Part shown: in pieces, positions 49,756 through 58,257 of the stretch
Position numbering within the stretch: the stretch's first letter is position 1
Layout of the letters: each line of letters starts with the position of its first letter
Source: Clostridia bacterium
GTDB taxonomy: Bacteria > Bacillota > Clostridia > Christensenellales > Aristaeellaceae
Reading direction: 5' to 3'
NCBI GenBank assembly: GCA_017936765.1
Contig: JAGBEX010000004.1
Coordinates: 124,001 to 188,000 of the forward strand
DNA length: 64,000 nt
Translations under genes and position numbers: made by a program
Notes under the pieces: generated by a model
Databases searched by the model: none
The model's input: only the letters and a program-made list of their open reading frames with translations
Told to the model about the DNA's origin: nothing

Positions 49756-51090
49756 TTACTTGGTGAACACGAATTTCTCCACATGGAGCAGCTCGCGCTC
49801 GTTCAATCCGCCCCAGGAAACATGGGGGCGAGGATCGCTGAAGACGAAATACAGCGCGTGCCGCCCGGTGATGCAGGGCGTTTTGATACGCAGCAGGGCG
49901 TCATCGCCGGAGAAGGTGGTCTCGCCGATGCAAATGCCGTTTTCGGCATCGTCCAGCATCACGCGGAGGGTGCCGGTTTCGCCCAGGCCACGGACGGCCA
50001 TCACCAGCTCCATGGAGGTGTTGGAATCATCCTGACCGAAGTCGAAATACTTGTAGCCGATCACGGTGCCGGCATAAATGTCGGCCACCACGGTGCGCAG
50101 GGGATTCATGTGCTTGATCATGCCCTTGCCCCGGATCACGCAGCAATGGTGGGCGGGGGTGGCCACATAGGGGTTCAGGGATTCCTGGAAGCCCAGGGAG
50201 GTCATTTCCACCTGGGGGATGGTGCCATCGGGCAGGATGGTGATGCGCTCGGCGCAGGCCTGGCGGGAATACACGGTGCCGTTGGTCATGCGGTGGTAGA
50301 AGATGTACCACTGGTCGCCGATCTTGGCAATGGAGCCGTGGTCGTTGCCGCCGGGATAGTCCACACCGTTGTCCACGATGCAGCCACGATATTCAAAGGG
50401 GCCGGTGGGGGACTTGCTGGTGGCGTACACCAGTTGGCTGCCGCGGCGGGGAGAATAGATGAGGTAGTAGGTATCGCCGATCTTGCGGGGGGAGCAGGCC
50501 TCGAAGAAGGAGAAGGGCGCTTCCTTGGGGATGATGTCGGTCTGGTAGGTCTCCGGCAGTACGGTGACCATGTCGGTGGGATCCACCTGCACTACATAGC
50601 TCCACTCAAAGCCGCAGTAAACATACACCTTGCCGTCATCGTCCACCAGCACGCCGGGATCGACGAACACGCCGTTGTTGCAGAAGTCCTTGGGCAGCTT
50701 GGCCTTTTCATCATACTGATAGGTGCTGATGAGCTTGAAGGGGCCTTCGGGCTTGTCGCTCACGGCCACGCAGCCCTTGCCGTAGAACAGGTAAACGTAG
50801 AGGTAATACTTGCCGTCCTTCTCCACCACATCAGGGGCGTAGCAGATGCCGTTGTCATACCAATCCACATCGGCGGGGTGGTCGGCATCGGCCTGGGCAT
50901 GGAAGCAATCGCCGTGGCAGGTCCAATTGTTCAGGTCGTTCACCGGAGCCGACCAGACCTTCAGGCGGATATCGCAGAATTCGCCGGAAAAGGCGTTGTC
51001 ATGGGAGCCATAAAGATACACGCGGTCACCAAAGACGCGGGGTTCGCCATCGGGGATGTGTTCCCACAGGGGGAGGATGGGATTGGGCAT
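49756..51090 (-). CDS. Glycoside hydrolase family 43 (arabinanase/xylosidase-type)
   Basis: 444 residues; the ATG at 51090 (MPNPILPLWEHIPDGEPR) is preferred because AGGA lies eight bases upstream, while the ATG at 51099 touches it. Five-bladed beta-propeller with the expected triad: Asp in HIPDGEPRVFGDRVYLYGSHD, Asp in GICYAPDVVEKDG and Glu in FFEACSPRKIGD. The last about 130 residues form a CBM6-like beta-sandwich (ELVMAVRGLGETGTLRVMLDD). No signal peptide, so it trims imported arabino- or xylo-oligosaccharides. The specific linkage is not assignable from sequence alone. Confidence 0.9.
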   Translation of the reverse strand: MPNPILPLWEHIPDGEPRVFGDRVYLYGSHDNAFSGEFCDIRLKVWSAPVNDLNNWTCHGDCFHAQADADHPADVDWYDNGICYAPDVVEKDGKYYLYVYLFYGKGCVAVSDKPEGPFKLISTYQYDEKAKLPKDFCNNGVFVDPGVLVDDDGKVYVYCGFEWSYVVQVDPTDMVTVLPETYQTDIIPKEAPFSFFEACSPRKIGDTYYLIYSPRRGSQLVYATSKSPTGPFEYRGCIVDNGVDYPGGNDHGSIAKIGDQWYIFYHRMTNGTVYSRQACAERITILPDGTIPQVEMTSLGFQESLNPYVATPAHHCCVIRGKGMIKHMNPLRTVVADIYAGTVIGYKYFDFGQDDSNTSMELVMAVRGLGETGTLRVMLDDAENGICIGETTFSGDDALLRIKTPCITGRHALYFVFSDPRPHVSWGGLNERELLHVEKFVFTK

Positions 51091-51124
51091 TCGTATCATC
51101 CTGCTTTCTGGTTGGATTGCCTCC

Positions 51125-51153
51125 ATTATAGCAGGAAGCGATGGATATTTCCA
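51125..51153 (-). promoter_or_regulatory. Promoter of the GH43 gene
   Basis: Minus strand: TATAAT (51125-51130) with a weak -35 TGGAAA (51148-51153), 17-base spacer. It lies back to back with the plus-strand promoter. Confidence 0.5.
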
Positions 51154-51171
51154 TAAAATTAAGCAGAAAAC

Positions 51172-51200
51172 TTGGAAAGTGTGGGAAGATGGAGTATAAT
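51172..51200 (+). promoter_or_regulatory. Promoter of the anion permease gene
   Basis: TTGGAA (51172-51177), 17-base spacer, TATAAT (51195-51200). Confidence 0.7.
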
Positions 51201-51230
51201 CTCCTGCGGAACAGAGGAGGAAGGATACTA

Positions 51231-52340
51231 ATGAAGAGGCTTGTGGCGTTCTGCAAGAAGGAGATCGTGTTCACGGTGGCGCTGTGTGCGGCGCTGTTGT
51301 CTTTTTTGATGGTGCCGCCGGGGCTGCACACCCTGCAGGGCATCGATACCACCACGCTTTTGATGCTTTTTTCCCTGATGACGGTGGTGGCGGGCCTGCG
51401 CGCCATTGGCCTGTTTGACCGCCTGGGTGCCGCCATGACGGGGCGTATCCGCAGCCTGCGGGGACTCACCCTGGCGCTGGTCATGGCCTGCTTTTTCCTG
51501 GCCATGGTGGCCACCAACGACGTGGCGCTGATCACCCTGGTACCCTTCACGCTGCTGCTGATGCGGGGCGCTGCCAGTCGGGACGTGATCCTGGCGGTGG
51601 TGCTGGAGACCATTGCAGCCAACCTGGGCAGCATGGTGACGCCCATCGGCAATCCGCAAAACCTGTACCTGTATTCCAGCGGCCAGCTGGCCCTGATGGA
51701 CTTCCCCCGGCTGACCTGGCCCTATGCCCTGGTGAGCCTGTTGCTGCTGACGGCCGGGACGCGGCTGATCAGCTCCGGCAGGGTGGAGGCAGCTGCGGGC
51801 GGCACCCGGGCTATTCCCTGCAAGCAGGGCTGGCTTTATGGTGTGCTGGGCGTGATCGCCCTGCTGGCGGTGGCGAAGGTCATTCCGGCGTGGCTGGCGG
51901 CGCTGTGCGTACTGGCGGGGGTGGTGGCGCTGGATCGCCCCATCCTGCGGCAGATCGACTTTGTGCTGCTGGGCACCTTTGTGTGCTTCTTCGTGTTCGT
52001 GGCCAGCATCAAGGAGTGCGCGCCCATCCGCACCTGGCTGGAGGGCCTGATGGCGCAGTTGCCGCTGGTGGTGTCGCTGCTCACCAGCCAGGTGATCAGC
52101 AATGTGCCGGCGTGCCTGCTGCTCTCGCCCTTCACCACCAACACCGGGGCGCTGATGCTGGGTGTGAATCTGGGTGGCCTGGGTACGCTGGTTGCCTCCC
52201 TGGCCAGTCTGATCTCCTTCAAGCTCTATGGCGCGGCAGAGGACGCGAAGAAGGGCAGCTTTATGCTCTGGTTCACCCTGCTGAACCTGGTCATGCTGGT
52301 TATTCTGGTGGGTATGGCCTGCCTCTTGGATGCGATTTGA
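51231..52340 (+). CDS. ArsB/NhaD-type anion permease (SLC13-like)
   Basis: 369 residues, ATG after GAGGAGGA. Ten or so membrane helices. Signatures of the ArsB/NhaD/CitMHS superfamily: TNDVALITLVPFTLLLM, ANLGSMVTPIGNPQNLYLYS and, in the second half, TSQVISNVPACLLLSPF. Members carry citrate, dicarboxylates, arsenite or Na+/H+; this one cannot be assigned a substrate. It may have its own transcription unit, before a regulator of sugar-phosphate type 140 bases downstream, with two promoters in between. Confidence 0.88.
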   Translation: MKRLVAFCKKEIVFTVALCAALLSFLMVPPGLHTLQGIDTTTLLMLFSLMTVVAGLRAIGLFDRLGAAMTGRIRSLRGLTLALVMACFFLAMVATNDVALITLVPFTLLLMRGAASRDVILAVVLETIAANLGSMVTPIGNPQNLYLYSSGQLALMDFPRLTWPYALVSLLLLTAGTRLISSGRVEAAAGGTRAIPCKQGWLYGVLGVIALLAVAKVIPAWLAALCVLAGVVALDRPILRQIDFVLLGTFVCFFVFVASIKECAPIRTWLEGLMAQLPLVVSLLTSQVISNVPACLLLSPFTTNTGALMLGVNLGGLGTLVASLASLISFKLYGAAEDAKKGSFMLWFTLLNLVMLVILVGMACLLDAI

Positions 52341-52349
52341 TGGCCTGGC

Positions 52350-52379
52350 TTGCAAAAAACGCAGTTTTTACGGTATAAA
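52350..52379 (+). promoter_or_regulatory. First of two tandem promoters upstream of the RpiR gene
   Basis: TTGCAA (52350-52355), 18-base spacer, TATAAA (52374-52379). It is an imperfect direct repeat of the next promoter region. Confidence 0.5.
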
Positions 52380-52401
52380 ATGCAATTTCACGGGATCACG
52401 C

Positions 52402-52430
52402 TTGCAAAAAGCTGCATCTTCCTTTATAAT
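52402..52430 (+). promoter_or_regulatory. Second tandem promoter upstream of the RpiR gene
   Basis: TTGCAA (52402-52407), 17-base spacer, TATAAT (52425-52430). Confidence 0.75.
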
Positions 52431-52481
52431 AAATCATTGGTGTGCATTCCGTAAGAATACCAGTAAGAAGATGGTGAGATC

Positions 52482-53354
52482 ATGCAGGATATGCAGGATA
52501 TGATCGACCGGCTGAACCAGTCCGGCAAGCGGCTGAGCAAGGGTCACCGGAAGATCGCGCAATATATCGTGGAGCATTATGACAAGGCGGTGTTCATGAC
52601 CGCCAGCCGCTTGGGCGAAAGCGTGGGGGTGAGCGAATCCACCGTGGTGCGCTTTGCCTCCGCCATGGGCTACGAGGGCTACCCCCAGTTGCAGCGCTCG
52701 CTGCAGGAACTGGTGAGCCACCGCCTCACCGCCAACCAGCGCATTGAGATGTCCACGGATATCGATCCCCACGCCGCGCTGCCCTTCGTGCTGAAAAGCG
52801 ATATGCAGAACCTGCGCGCCACCCTGGAGAGCATGGATAATCAAGTGTTCGAGGATGTGGTGCAGCGGCTGCTGTCTGCCAAGGCCATTTATGTGATGGG
52901 TCTGCGCTCGGCGGCTCCGCTGGCGCAGTTCATGGGGTATTACCTCAACTATATTTTCGACGACGTGCATCTGGTGTCCAGCGGCGCAACGGACGTGTTT
53001 GAGGAGATCGCTAAGCTGAACCAGGATGACGTGCTGGTGGGCATCAGCTTCCCCCGCTATTCTACCCGCACCCTGGAGGCCATGCGCTTTGCCAAGCGCT
53101 GCGGCGCCCAGGTGGTGGCCATCACCGATGGCCCCATGTCCCCCCTGCACGAGAGCGCCGATGTGACCCTCACCGCCCGCACGGACATGGCCTCCTTTGT
53201 GGACTCCCTGGCCGCGCCCCTGAGCGTGATCAACGCGCTCCTGGTGTCCCTGGGTCTGCACCGCAAGGAGGCGCTGACCGAGCATTTCCGCAAGCTGGAG
53301 ACCATCTGGGATACCTACGAGGTCTATCTGGAGGAAGAAGGTCACCATGGGTAA
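52482..53354 (+). CDS. RpiR-family regulator (HTH plus SIS domain)
   Basis: 290 residues; start taken at 52482, but ATGs at 52491 and 52500 in the same frame are possible because the ribosome site is weak. N-terminal HTH_6 domain (about 15-80, LSKGHRKIAQYIVEHYDKAVFMTASRLGESVGVSESTVVRFA) and a SIS sugar-phosphate-binding domain (about 120-255, IYVMGLRSAAPLAQFMGYYL, VGISFPRYSTRTLEAMRFAK). Such proteins sense sugar phosphates and regulate sugar or amino-sugar use. Its stop overlaps the next gene by eight bases, so it is the first gene of a run ending at 58144. Confidence 0.92.
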   Translation: MQDMQDMIDRLNQSGKRLSKGHRKIAQYIVEHYDKAVFMTASRLGESVGVSESTVVRFASAMGYEGYPQLQRSLQELVSHRLTANQRIEMSTDIDPHAALPFVLKSDMQNLRATLESMDNQVFEDVVQRLLSAKAIYVMGLRSAAPLAQFMGYYLNYIFDDVHLVSSGATDVFEEIAKLNQDDVLVGISFPRYSTRTLEAMRFAKRCGAQVVAITDGPMSPLHESADVTLTARTDMASFVDSLAAPLSVINALLVSLGLHRKEALTEHFRKLETIWDTYEVYLEEEGHHG

Positions 53355-54591
53355 GATCATTGTGATCGGCGGCGGTGCAGGCGGCATGATGGCCGCCATC
53401 TTCGCTGCCCGTGCCGGGGCGCAGGTAACGCTTTTGGAGCGCAACGAAAAGCTGGGCAAAAAGGTGTACATCACCGGCAAGGGTCGCTGCAATGTGACCA
53501 ACGACTGCACCCTGGACGAGTTCCTGCGGGAGGTGCCGCGGAACCCCCGCTTCCTGTACAGCGCGCTGAATTTCTTCTCCCCCCAGGACATGATGACCCT
53601 GCTGGAAACCGCTGGCTGCCCGGTGGTGGTGCAGCGGGGCAGGCGGGTGTTCCCGTCAACGGAAAAGGCCAGCGATGTGAACCGCACCCTGAGCCGCATC
53701 ATGCAGCAGGCAGGCGTGAAGGTGCTGCTGGACTGCCGGGTGAAGGCCATCCATGTGGTGGACGGCCGCGCTGCGGGCGTGGTTTTGCAGGAAGGCACCA
53801 CCATGGCCGCCGATGCGGTGATCCTGGCAACCGGCGGCAAGAGCTACCCCATGACCGGCTCCACCGGCGACGGCTATGCCATGGCGGAGAGCGTGGGACA
53901 CAGCATCCAGCCCATCAAGCCGGCGCTGAGCGCCATCGAAACCAGGGAGGACTGGCCCTGCGACCTGCAGGGACTTTCCCTGCGGAATGTGAGCCTGACG
54001 CTGAAAAAGGGCAAGAAGACCCTGTATACCGAGCTGGGTGAGATGCTCTTCACCCACTTCGGCATTTCCGGCCCCCTGGCGCTGACCATGAGCTGCCACC
54101 TGCCTGACGACCTGAGCGAAGCCAGCGTGACCATCAACCTGAAGCCCGGCCTCACTGCCCAGCAGCTGGATGCACGGCTCCAGCGGGACTTTGAGGAGCA
54201 GAGCCGCAAGCAGCTGCGCAATGTGATGCCCGGCCTGCTGCCTGGCAAGCTGGCGGAGATCTTCCCCGGCCTGTGCGGCATCGACAGCGCCAAGCAATGC
54301 TGCCAGATCACCCGGCAGGAGCGGGAGACCCTCTGCACCATGATGCAGGCGTTGCCCATCACCCTTGCACGGCTGGCTCCCCTGGACGAGGCCATCGTGA
54401 CCCGGGGCGGCGTGACGGTGAAGGAGATCAACCCCGCCACCATGGAGAGCAAGCTGCTCCCAGGGCTGTACTTTGCGGGCGAGGTGATGGACGTGGACGC
54501 CCATACCGGAGGATACAATCTGCAAATCGCCTGGTCCACCGGCGCCCTGGCGGGACAGTCCGCCGCTGAATATGAAGGAGATTATACCTGA
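53347..54591 (+). CDS. HI0933/YhiN-like NAD(P)/FAD-dependent oxidoreductase
   Basis: 414 residues beginning with the dinucleotide-binding motif IIVIGGGAGGMMAAIFAARAG, then KLGKKVYITGKGRCNVTN, DAVILATGGKSYPMTGSTGDGYAMA and a C-terminal FAGEVMDVDAHTGGYNLQIAWSTG, which together define the HI0933 family. Cytosolic flavoprotein; the reaction is not established, although RNA or quinone-related reductions are suggested for relatives. It overlaps the RpiR gene upstream and the exonuclease gene downstream (TGATG), so all three are translationally linked. Confidence 0.92.
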   Translation: MGKIIVIGGGAGGMMAAIFAARAGAQVTLLERNEKLGKKVYITGKGRCNVTNDCTLDEFLREVPRNPRFLYSALNFFSPQDMMTLLETAGCPVVVQRGRRVFPSTEKASDVNRTLSRIMQQAGVKVLLDCRVKAIHVVDGRAAGVVLQEGTTMAADAVILATGGKSYPMTGSTGDGYAMAESVGHSIQPIKPALSAIETREDWPCDLQGLSLRNVSLTLKKGKKTLYTELGEMLFTHFGISGPLALTMSCHLPDDLSEASVTINLKPGLTAQQLDARLQRDFEEQSRKQLRNVMPGLLPGKLAEIFPGLCGIDSAKQCCQITRQERETLCTMMQALPITLARLAPLDEAIVTRGGVTVKEINPATMESKLLPGLYFAGEVMDVDAHTGGYNLQIAWSTGALAGQSAAEYEGDYT

Positions 54592-55592
54592 TGCAATACA
54601 TTGTGATTGACCTTGAATGGAATCAGCCCATGTCCTACGAGAGCGCCGTGTACAAGCAGGTGGGCGACCGGCTCATCTTTGAGATGATCCAGATCGGCGC
54701 GGTGAAGCTGGACGAGGCGCTGAACGTGGTGGACAGCATTTCCATCCCCATCCGCCCCGTGCATTATGTCAAAATCCACCCCCGCATCCGCAAGATGACC
54801 CAGCTGGGCAACGAGGAGCTGGCCGACGCGCTGACCTTCCTGCCCGCCATGGAGGAGTTTGTGGACTGGTGCGGAGAGGACTACACCCTGCTGACCTGGG
54901 GCTGCGACGACGTGAGCGTGCTGAAGCAGAACATGGATTTCTTTGAGTGCAAGGCGTCTCTGCCGCCCCTGTGCGACATCCAGCGCCTGTTCAGCGATGT
55001 GTACAAGTGCAAGGATCGCAAGGGTCTCAAGGCCGCCATGGAGATGCTGGAGATCGAGCCGGACGAGGATCGCTTCTTCCACAACGCCCTGAACGACGCC
55101 TATTACACCGCCCTGGTCTTTGCCAAAATGCCCGACCCGGCGGCGGTGCTGAAGTATCCCCAGCAGCCCAAGCAGCTGATCCATGCGGATCACCACAGCC
55201 GCCGCAAGCTGAAGGGCGAGACCTTTGCCTCCCTGGCCGAAGCCCTGGCCAGCGAGACCGCCCAGCAGCCCCGCTGCCCCGTTTGCGGCAAAAAGACGCC
55301 CCTGGAGGATGCCTACGTCAAGCAATGCGCGGATAAGTACATTGCCCTGTCCAAATGTCCCCATCACGGCGATCTGATGATCCGCCTGCGCTTCCACGCC
55401 AACGAGGAGGGCAAGCGGGTGATGAACATGAGCATCGGCAAGGCCACCGCCATGAACAAGGCCTATGTCCACACCAAGAAGATCCAGGTGCAGGAAAGGG
55501 AAGCCCGCTACCTGGCCGAGCATGGCTGCCTGCCCGATCCGGAGCAGGAGCTGATGGAGGCCGACCGCACCAGTATGCCTTTTGAGGACTGA
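54591..55592 (+). CDS. DEDDh-type 3'-5' exonuclease with C-terminal zinc-ribbon-like region
   Basis: 333 residues, ATG overlapping the previous stop. Exonuclease motifs: Exo I VIDLEWN (Asp, Glu), Exo II LTWGCDDVSVL (Asp) and Exo III FHNALNDAYYTALVF (His and Asp five residues apart), which defines the DEDDh subgroup (ERI1/KapD-like). From about residue 225 a Cys-rich part begins (CPVCGKKTPLEDAYVKQC, then SKCPHHG) that may bind zinc and nucleic acid. The substrate (RNA or DNA ends) is unknown. The fusion of this exonuclease to a Cys-rich tail is not one I can name. Confidence 0.85.
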   Translation: MQYIVIDLEWNQPMSYESAVYKQVGDRLIFEMIQIGAVKLDEALNVVDSISIPIRPVHYVKIHPRIRKMTQLGNEELADALTFLPAMEEFVDWCGEDYTLLTWGCDDVSVLKQNMDFFECKASLPPLCDIQRLFSDVYKCKDRKGLKAAMEMLEIEPDEDRFFHNALNDAYYTALVFAKMPDPAAVLKYPQQPKQLIHADHHSRRKLKGETFASLAEALASETAQQPRCPVCGKKTPLEDAYVKQCADKYIALSKCPHHGDLMIRLRFHANEEGKRVMNMSIGKATAMNKAYVHTKKIQVQEREARYLAEHGCLPDPEQELMEADRTSMPFED

Positions 55593-55625
55593 AACAGCAT
55601 AGCATAACGGCAAGGAGGGGATACC

Positions 55626-57218
55626 ATGACGGTGAAGGAACGCTTGCACAACGCAGACAAGCGCATCCTGGCTGCCCTTTGCGGCGGCAGGGTGCTGGAA
55701 TTGAACGATGCAGCGGAGGACAGCGCTGCCCTGGTACCGCTGACCTTGCAGGACGACGAGGGGCGACGCATCTACGAGCGGTCGCTGCGGTTTGTGATGC
55801 TGCTGGCGCTGCGGGAGATGTATCCCGGCCAGCAGGTGCGCATTGAGTATTCCGTGGGCTACGGCGTGTTTGTCCGCCTGCCCGGCGTGACGCTGGGGGA
55901 GGACGACCTGCGGCGTGTGGCGACCATCATGCGCAGGCTCATCGATGCGGATCTGCCCTTTGAAAAGAAAACCTGGCGGCTGGATGAGGCCATCCGCTAT
56001 TTTGAACAGGACGGCCAGCAGGACAAGGTCGCGCTTTTGCAGCGCAGACCTTTTTCCTATTTTCAGATGTACCATTGCAATGGTATGTGGGAGTATTTCT
56101 ACGGCGCCATGGCGCCCTCCACGGGCTATGTACCGGTGTTTGGCCTGCAAGGCTATGCCGATGGCTTTGTGCTGATGCTCCCCACCGCCGACAAGCCCGA
56201 CGCCCCCGCCGCCTATGTCCACCGCCCCAAGCACCTGCAGGTGTTCAGCCAAAGCGCCCGCTGGTGCGAGATATTGGGTGTGGTGAATGCCGCGGACGTG
56301 GCGCAGCTGATGGAAGAAAAGCGGATGCGCGCCTTTATCCGGGTGAACGAAGCCCTGCACGACAAGGCCATCGCCGCCATTGCGGACAGCATTGTGGCCG
56401 GGGGCAAGCGCATCGTGCTGGTGGCAGGGCCGTCTTCCAGCGGCAAGACCACCTTCTCTGGCAGGCTGGCGGTGCATTTGCAGGTGCTGGGCTGCCACGC
56501 CCGGGTCATCAGCCTGGACAACTACTACCGCAACCGGGACGAGCTGCCCATTGAAAAAGACGGCAGCGTTGACCTGGAGGCGCTGCACACCATCGACGTT
56601 CCCCTTTTGCGCCAGCAGTTAGCGGCGCTTTTGCAGGGCGAAGGGGTGGAGGTGCCGGAGTTCGATTTTGTCACCGCCCGGCGCAAGCCTACGGGGATGC
56701 AGCTCTCGCTGGGGGAGAAGGACATCCTGATCATCGAGGGCATCCACGGCCTGAACCCGGCGCTGAGCGAAGGGCTGCCGGTGGAACGCATCCACCGGGT
56801 GTTCGTCAGCGCGCTGACCTGCATCAACCTGGACGACCACAACCGCATCCGCACCACGGATGTGCGGCTGCTGCGGCGCATCGTGCGGGACAATCAGTTC
56901 CGCGGCACCCTGCCGGAAAAAACGCTGGCCATGTGGGGCAGCGTGCGCCGGGGCGAGGAGAGGTGGATCTTCCCCTATCAGGAGCAGGCGGACAGCGTGT
57001 TCAACACAGCCCTGCATTATGAATTACCCATCCTGAAGCACTTCGCCTCGGAGCTGCTGGAGGCCATTCCGCCGGAGAATCCCTATTTCCACATGGCGCG
57101 GCGGCTGTGCAAAACCCTGCACTATTTCCCGGAGATCGACCCCGCCATACTGGATGAGATCCCGCCGCTGTCGCTTTTGCGGGAGTTTGTGGGCGGCAGT
57201 ACCATGGAGAAGGAATAA
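55626..57218 (+). CDS. Uridine-kinase-like protein with ThrRS-type N-terminal domain
   Basis: 530 residues, ATG after AAGGAGG. The first about 200 residues resemble the TGS/editing-like N-terminal part of threonyl-tRNA synthetase found in a Firmicutes nucleoside-kinase group; the C-terminal 250 residues are a P-loop kinase of the phosphoribulokinase/uridine kinase family, with Walker A GPSSSGKTT, SLDNYYRNRDELP and IIEGIHGLNPAL. It would phosphorylate a nucleoside or related substrate with ATP in the cytoplasm. The function of the N-terminal half is not known. It lies 33 bases after the exonuclease, in the same run. Confidence 0.88.
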   Translation: MTVKERLHNADKRILAALCGGRVLELNDAAEDSAALVPLTLQDDEGRRIYERSLRFVMLLALREMYPGQQVRIEYSVGYGVFVRLPGVTLGEDDLRRVATIMRRLIDADLPFEKKTWRLDEAIRYFEQDGQQDKVALLQRRPFSYFQMYHCNGMWEYFYGAMAPSTGYVPVFGLQGYADGFVLMLPTADKPDAPAAYVHRPKHLQVFSQSARWCEILGVVNAADVAQLMEEKRMRAFIRVNEALHDKAIAAIADSIVAGGKRIVLVAGPSSSGKTTFSGRLAVHLQVLGCHARVISLDNYYRNRDELPIEKDGSVDLEALHTIDVPLLRQQLAALLQGEGVEVPEFDFVTARRKPTGMQLSLGEKDILIIEGIHGLNPALSEGLPVERIHRVFVSALTCINLDDHNRIRTTDVRLLRRIVRDNQFRGTLPEKTLAMWGSVRRGEERWIFPYQEQADSVFNTALHYELPILKHFASELLEAIPPENPYFHMARRLCKTLHYFPEIDPAILDEIPPLSLLREFVGGSTMEKE

Positions 57219-57232
57219 CAGGAGGATCAACG

Positions 57233-58144
57233 ATGGAACGCACCATTCTGTCCCCTTACACGCCGGAGACTTTTCCGGAAAACACTACCCTGCCGGAGGG
57301 CGCAAGGTCCGTGCGCTGGCAGGACAGCTTTGGCTATGGGGTGGCCTTCAAGCCCAATATCGTGTACGCCCAGCGGGATGGCAAGGAGCTGCACATCCAC
57401 TACCTCACGCCCCGCAATGACCGCACCGATAACCCGCTGATCGTGTTCGTGCAGGGCAGCGCCTGGTTCCAGCAGGATCTGTTCATCCACCTGCCGGAAA
57501 TGCTGCGCATGTGCCAGAAGGGCTACTGCGTGGCGCTGGTGGAGTATCGCCCGTCCACCACGGCCAAGTTCCCTGCCCAGGCCGAGGATGCCAAAACAGC
57601 CATCCGCTTCCTGCGCTCCAGGGCCGAAAAGTACCGCTTTGACCCGGAACGCGTGGCGCTGTGGGGTGATTCCAGCGGCGGGCATACGGTGCTGATGGCG
57701 GGTATCACCGGCGACGCATGGCCGAACCACCCGGAGGACGAGAAGCACTCCGCCGGGGTGAAGTGCATCGTGGATTGGTACGGCCCCACGGTGGTCAGCG
57801 AAATGGCCTACGAACCCAGCTGCGGCGAACACGTCAGCGCGGATTGCCCGGAGGGCTGGCTCATCGGTCACTTGAGCGTGCATGAGCATCCCGACCTGGC
57901 GGAGGCCACCGTTCCTCAGCGCTACCTGCGCAAGGACGTTCCCACGCCGCCCATCCTGATCATGCACGGCAGCCGGGACATGACGGTGAACTTCCAGCAG
58001 AGCGTGCATCTCTACGAGGCGCTGCGCAGCATGGGCAAGGCGTGCGAGTTCATCCGGCTGGAGGGCGCCGACCACGGCTGGCGGGGCTTTGCCTGCGATG
58101 CGGCGCTGGACGCGGTGGATGAATTCCTGAAAAAGCATCTGTGA
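57233..58144 (+). CDS. Alpha/beta hydrolase, esterase/acetylxylan-esterase-like
   Basis: 303 residues, ATG after ACAGGAGG, 14 bases after the kinase gene. Elbow motif WGDSSGGHT (nucleophilic Ser), oxyanion segment VFVQGSAW (HGGW-like), acid in ILIMHGSRDMTV and His in GADHGWRGF, all in order. Best fit is the BD-FAE/esterase group acting on acetyl or feruloyl esters of hemicellulose. No signal peptide, so it would clean up imported oligosaccharides in the cytoplasm, in keeping with the glycosidases in the window. The ester type is not fixed by the sequence. Confidence 0.87.
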   Translation: MERTILSPYTPETFPENTTLPEGARSVRWQDSFGYGVAFKPNIVYAQRDGKELHIHYLTPRNDRTDNPLIVFVQGSAWFQQDLFIHLPEMLRMCQKGYCVALVEYRPSTTAKFPAQAEDAKTAIRFLRSRAEKYRFDPERVALWGDSSGGHTVLMAGITGDAWPNHPEDEKHSAGVKCIVDWYGPTVVSEMAYEPSCGEHVSADCPEGWLIGHLSVHEHPDLAEATVPQRYLRKDVPTPPILIMHGSRDMTVNFQQSVHLYEALRSMGKACEFIRLEGADHGWRGFACDAALDAVDEFLKKHL

Positions 58145-58162
58145 TGAGCGGCGAAAAGTGAC

Positions 58163-58191
58163 TTGCAAACAGAAAAAGTAACTGCTATAAT
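58163..58191 (+). promoter_or_regulatory. Promoter of the secreted protein gene
   Basis: TTGCAA (58163-58168), 17-base spacer, TATAAT (58186-58191) preceded by TGC. Confidence 0.75.
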
Positions 58192-58217
58192 GAAACCATC
58201 GCAACAGATGGTTTCTT
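58192..58217 (+). terminator. Hairpin directly after the -10, terminator or attenuator
   Basis: GAAACCATC / GATGGTTTC stem (58193-58201 with 58207-58215 approximately) with a GCAACA-type loop and T-run. It starts at the expected +1 of the promoter above; it may end transcripts coming from the esterase gene. Confidence 0.6.
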
Positions 58218-58257
58218 TTACTTATGAAAAAGCATATCCAAGAACAGGAGGATGAAC

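Noticed and set aside
46425..49766. Plus-strand open frame of 1113 codons
   Set aside because: Runs across several minus-strand genes and their gaps (znuA-like, unknown, BACON/C39); real genes on the other strand explain the interval.
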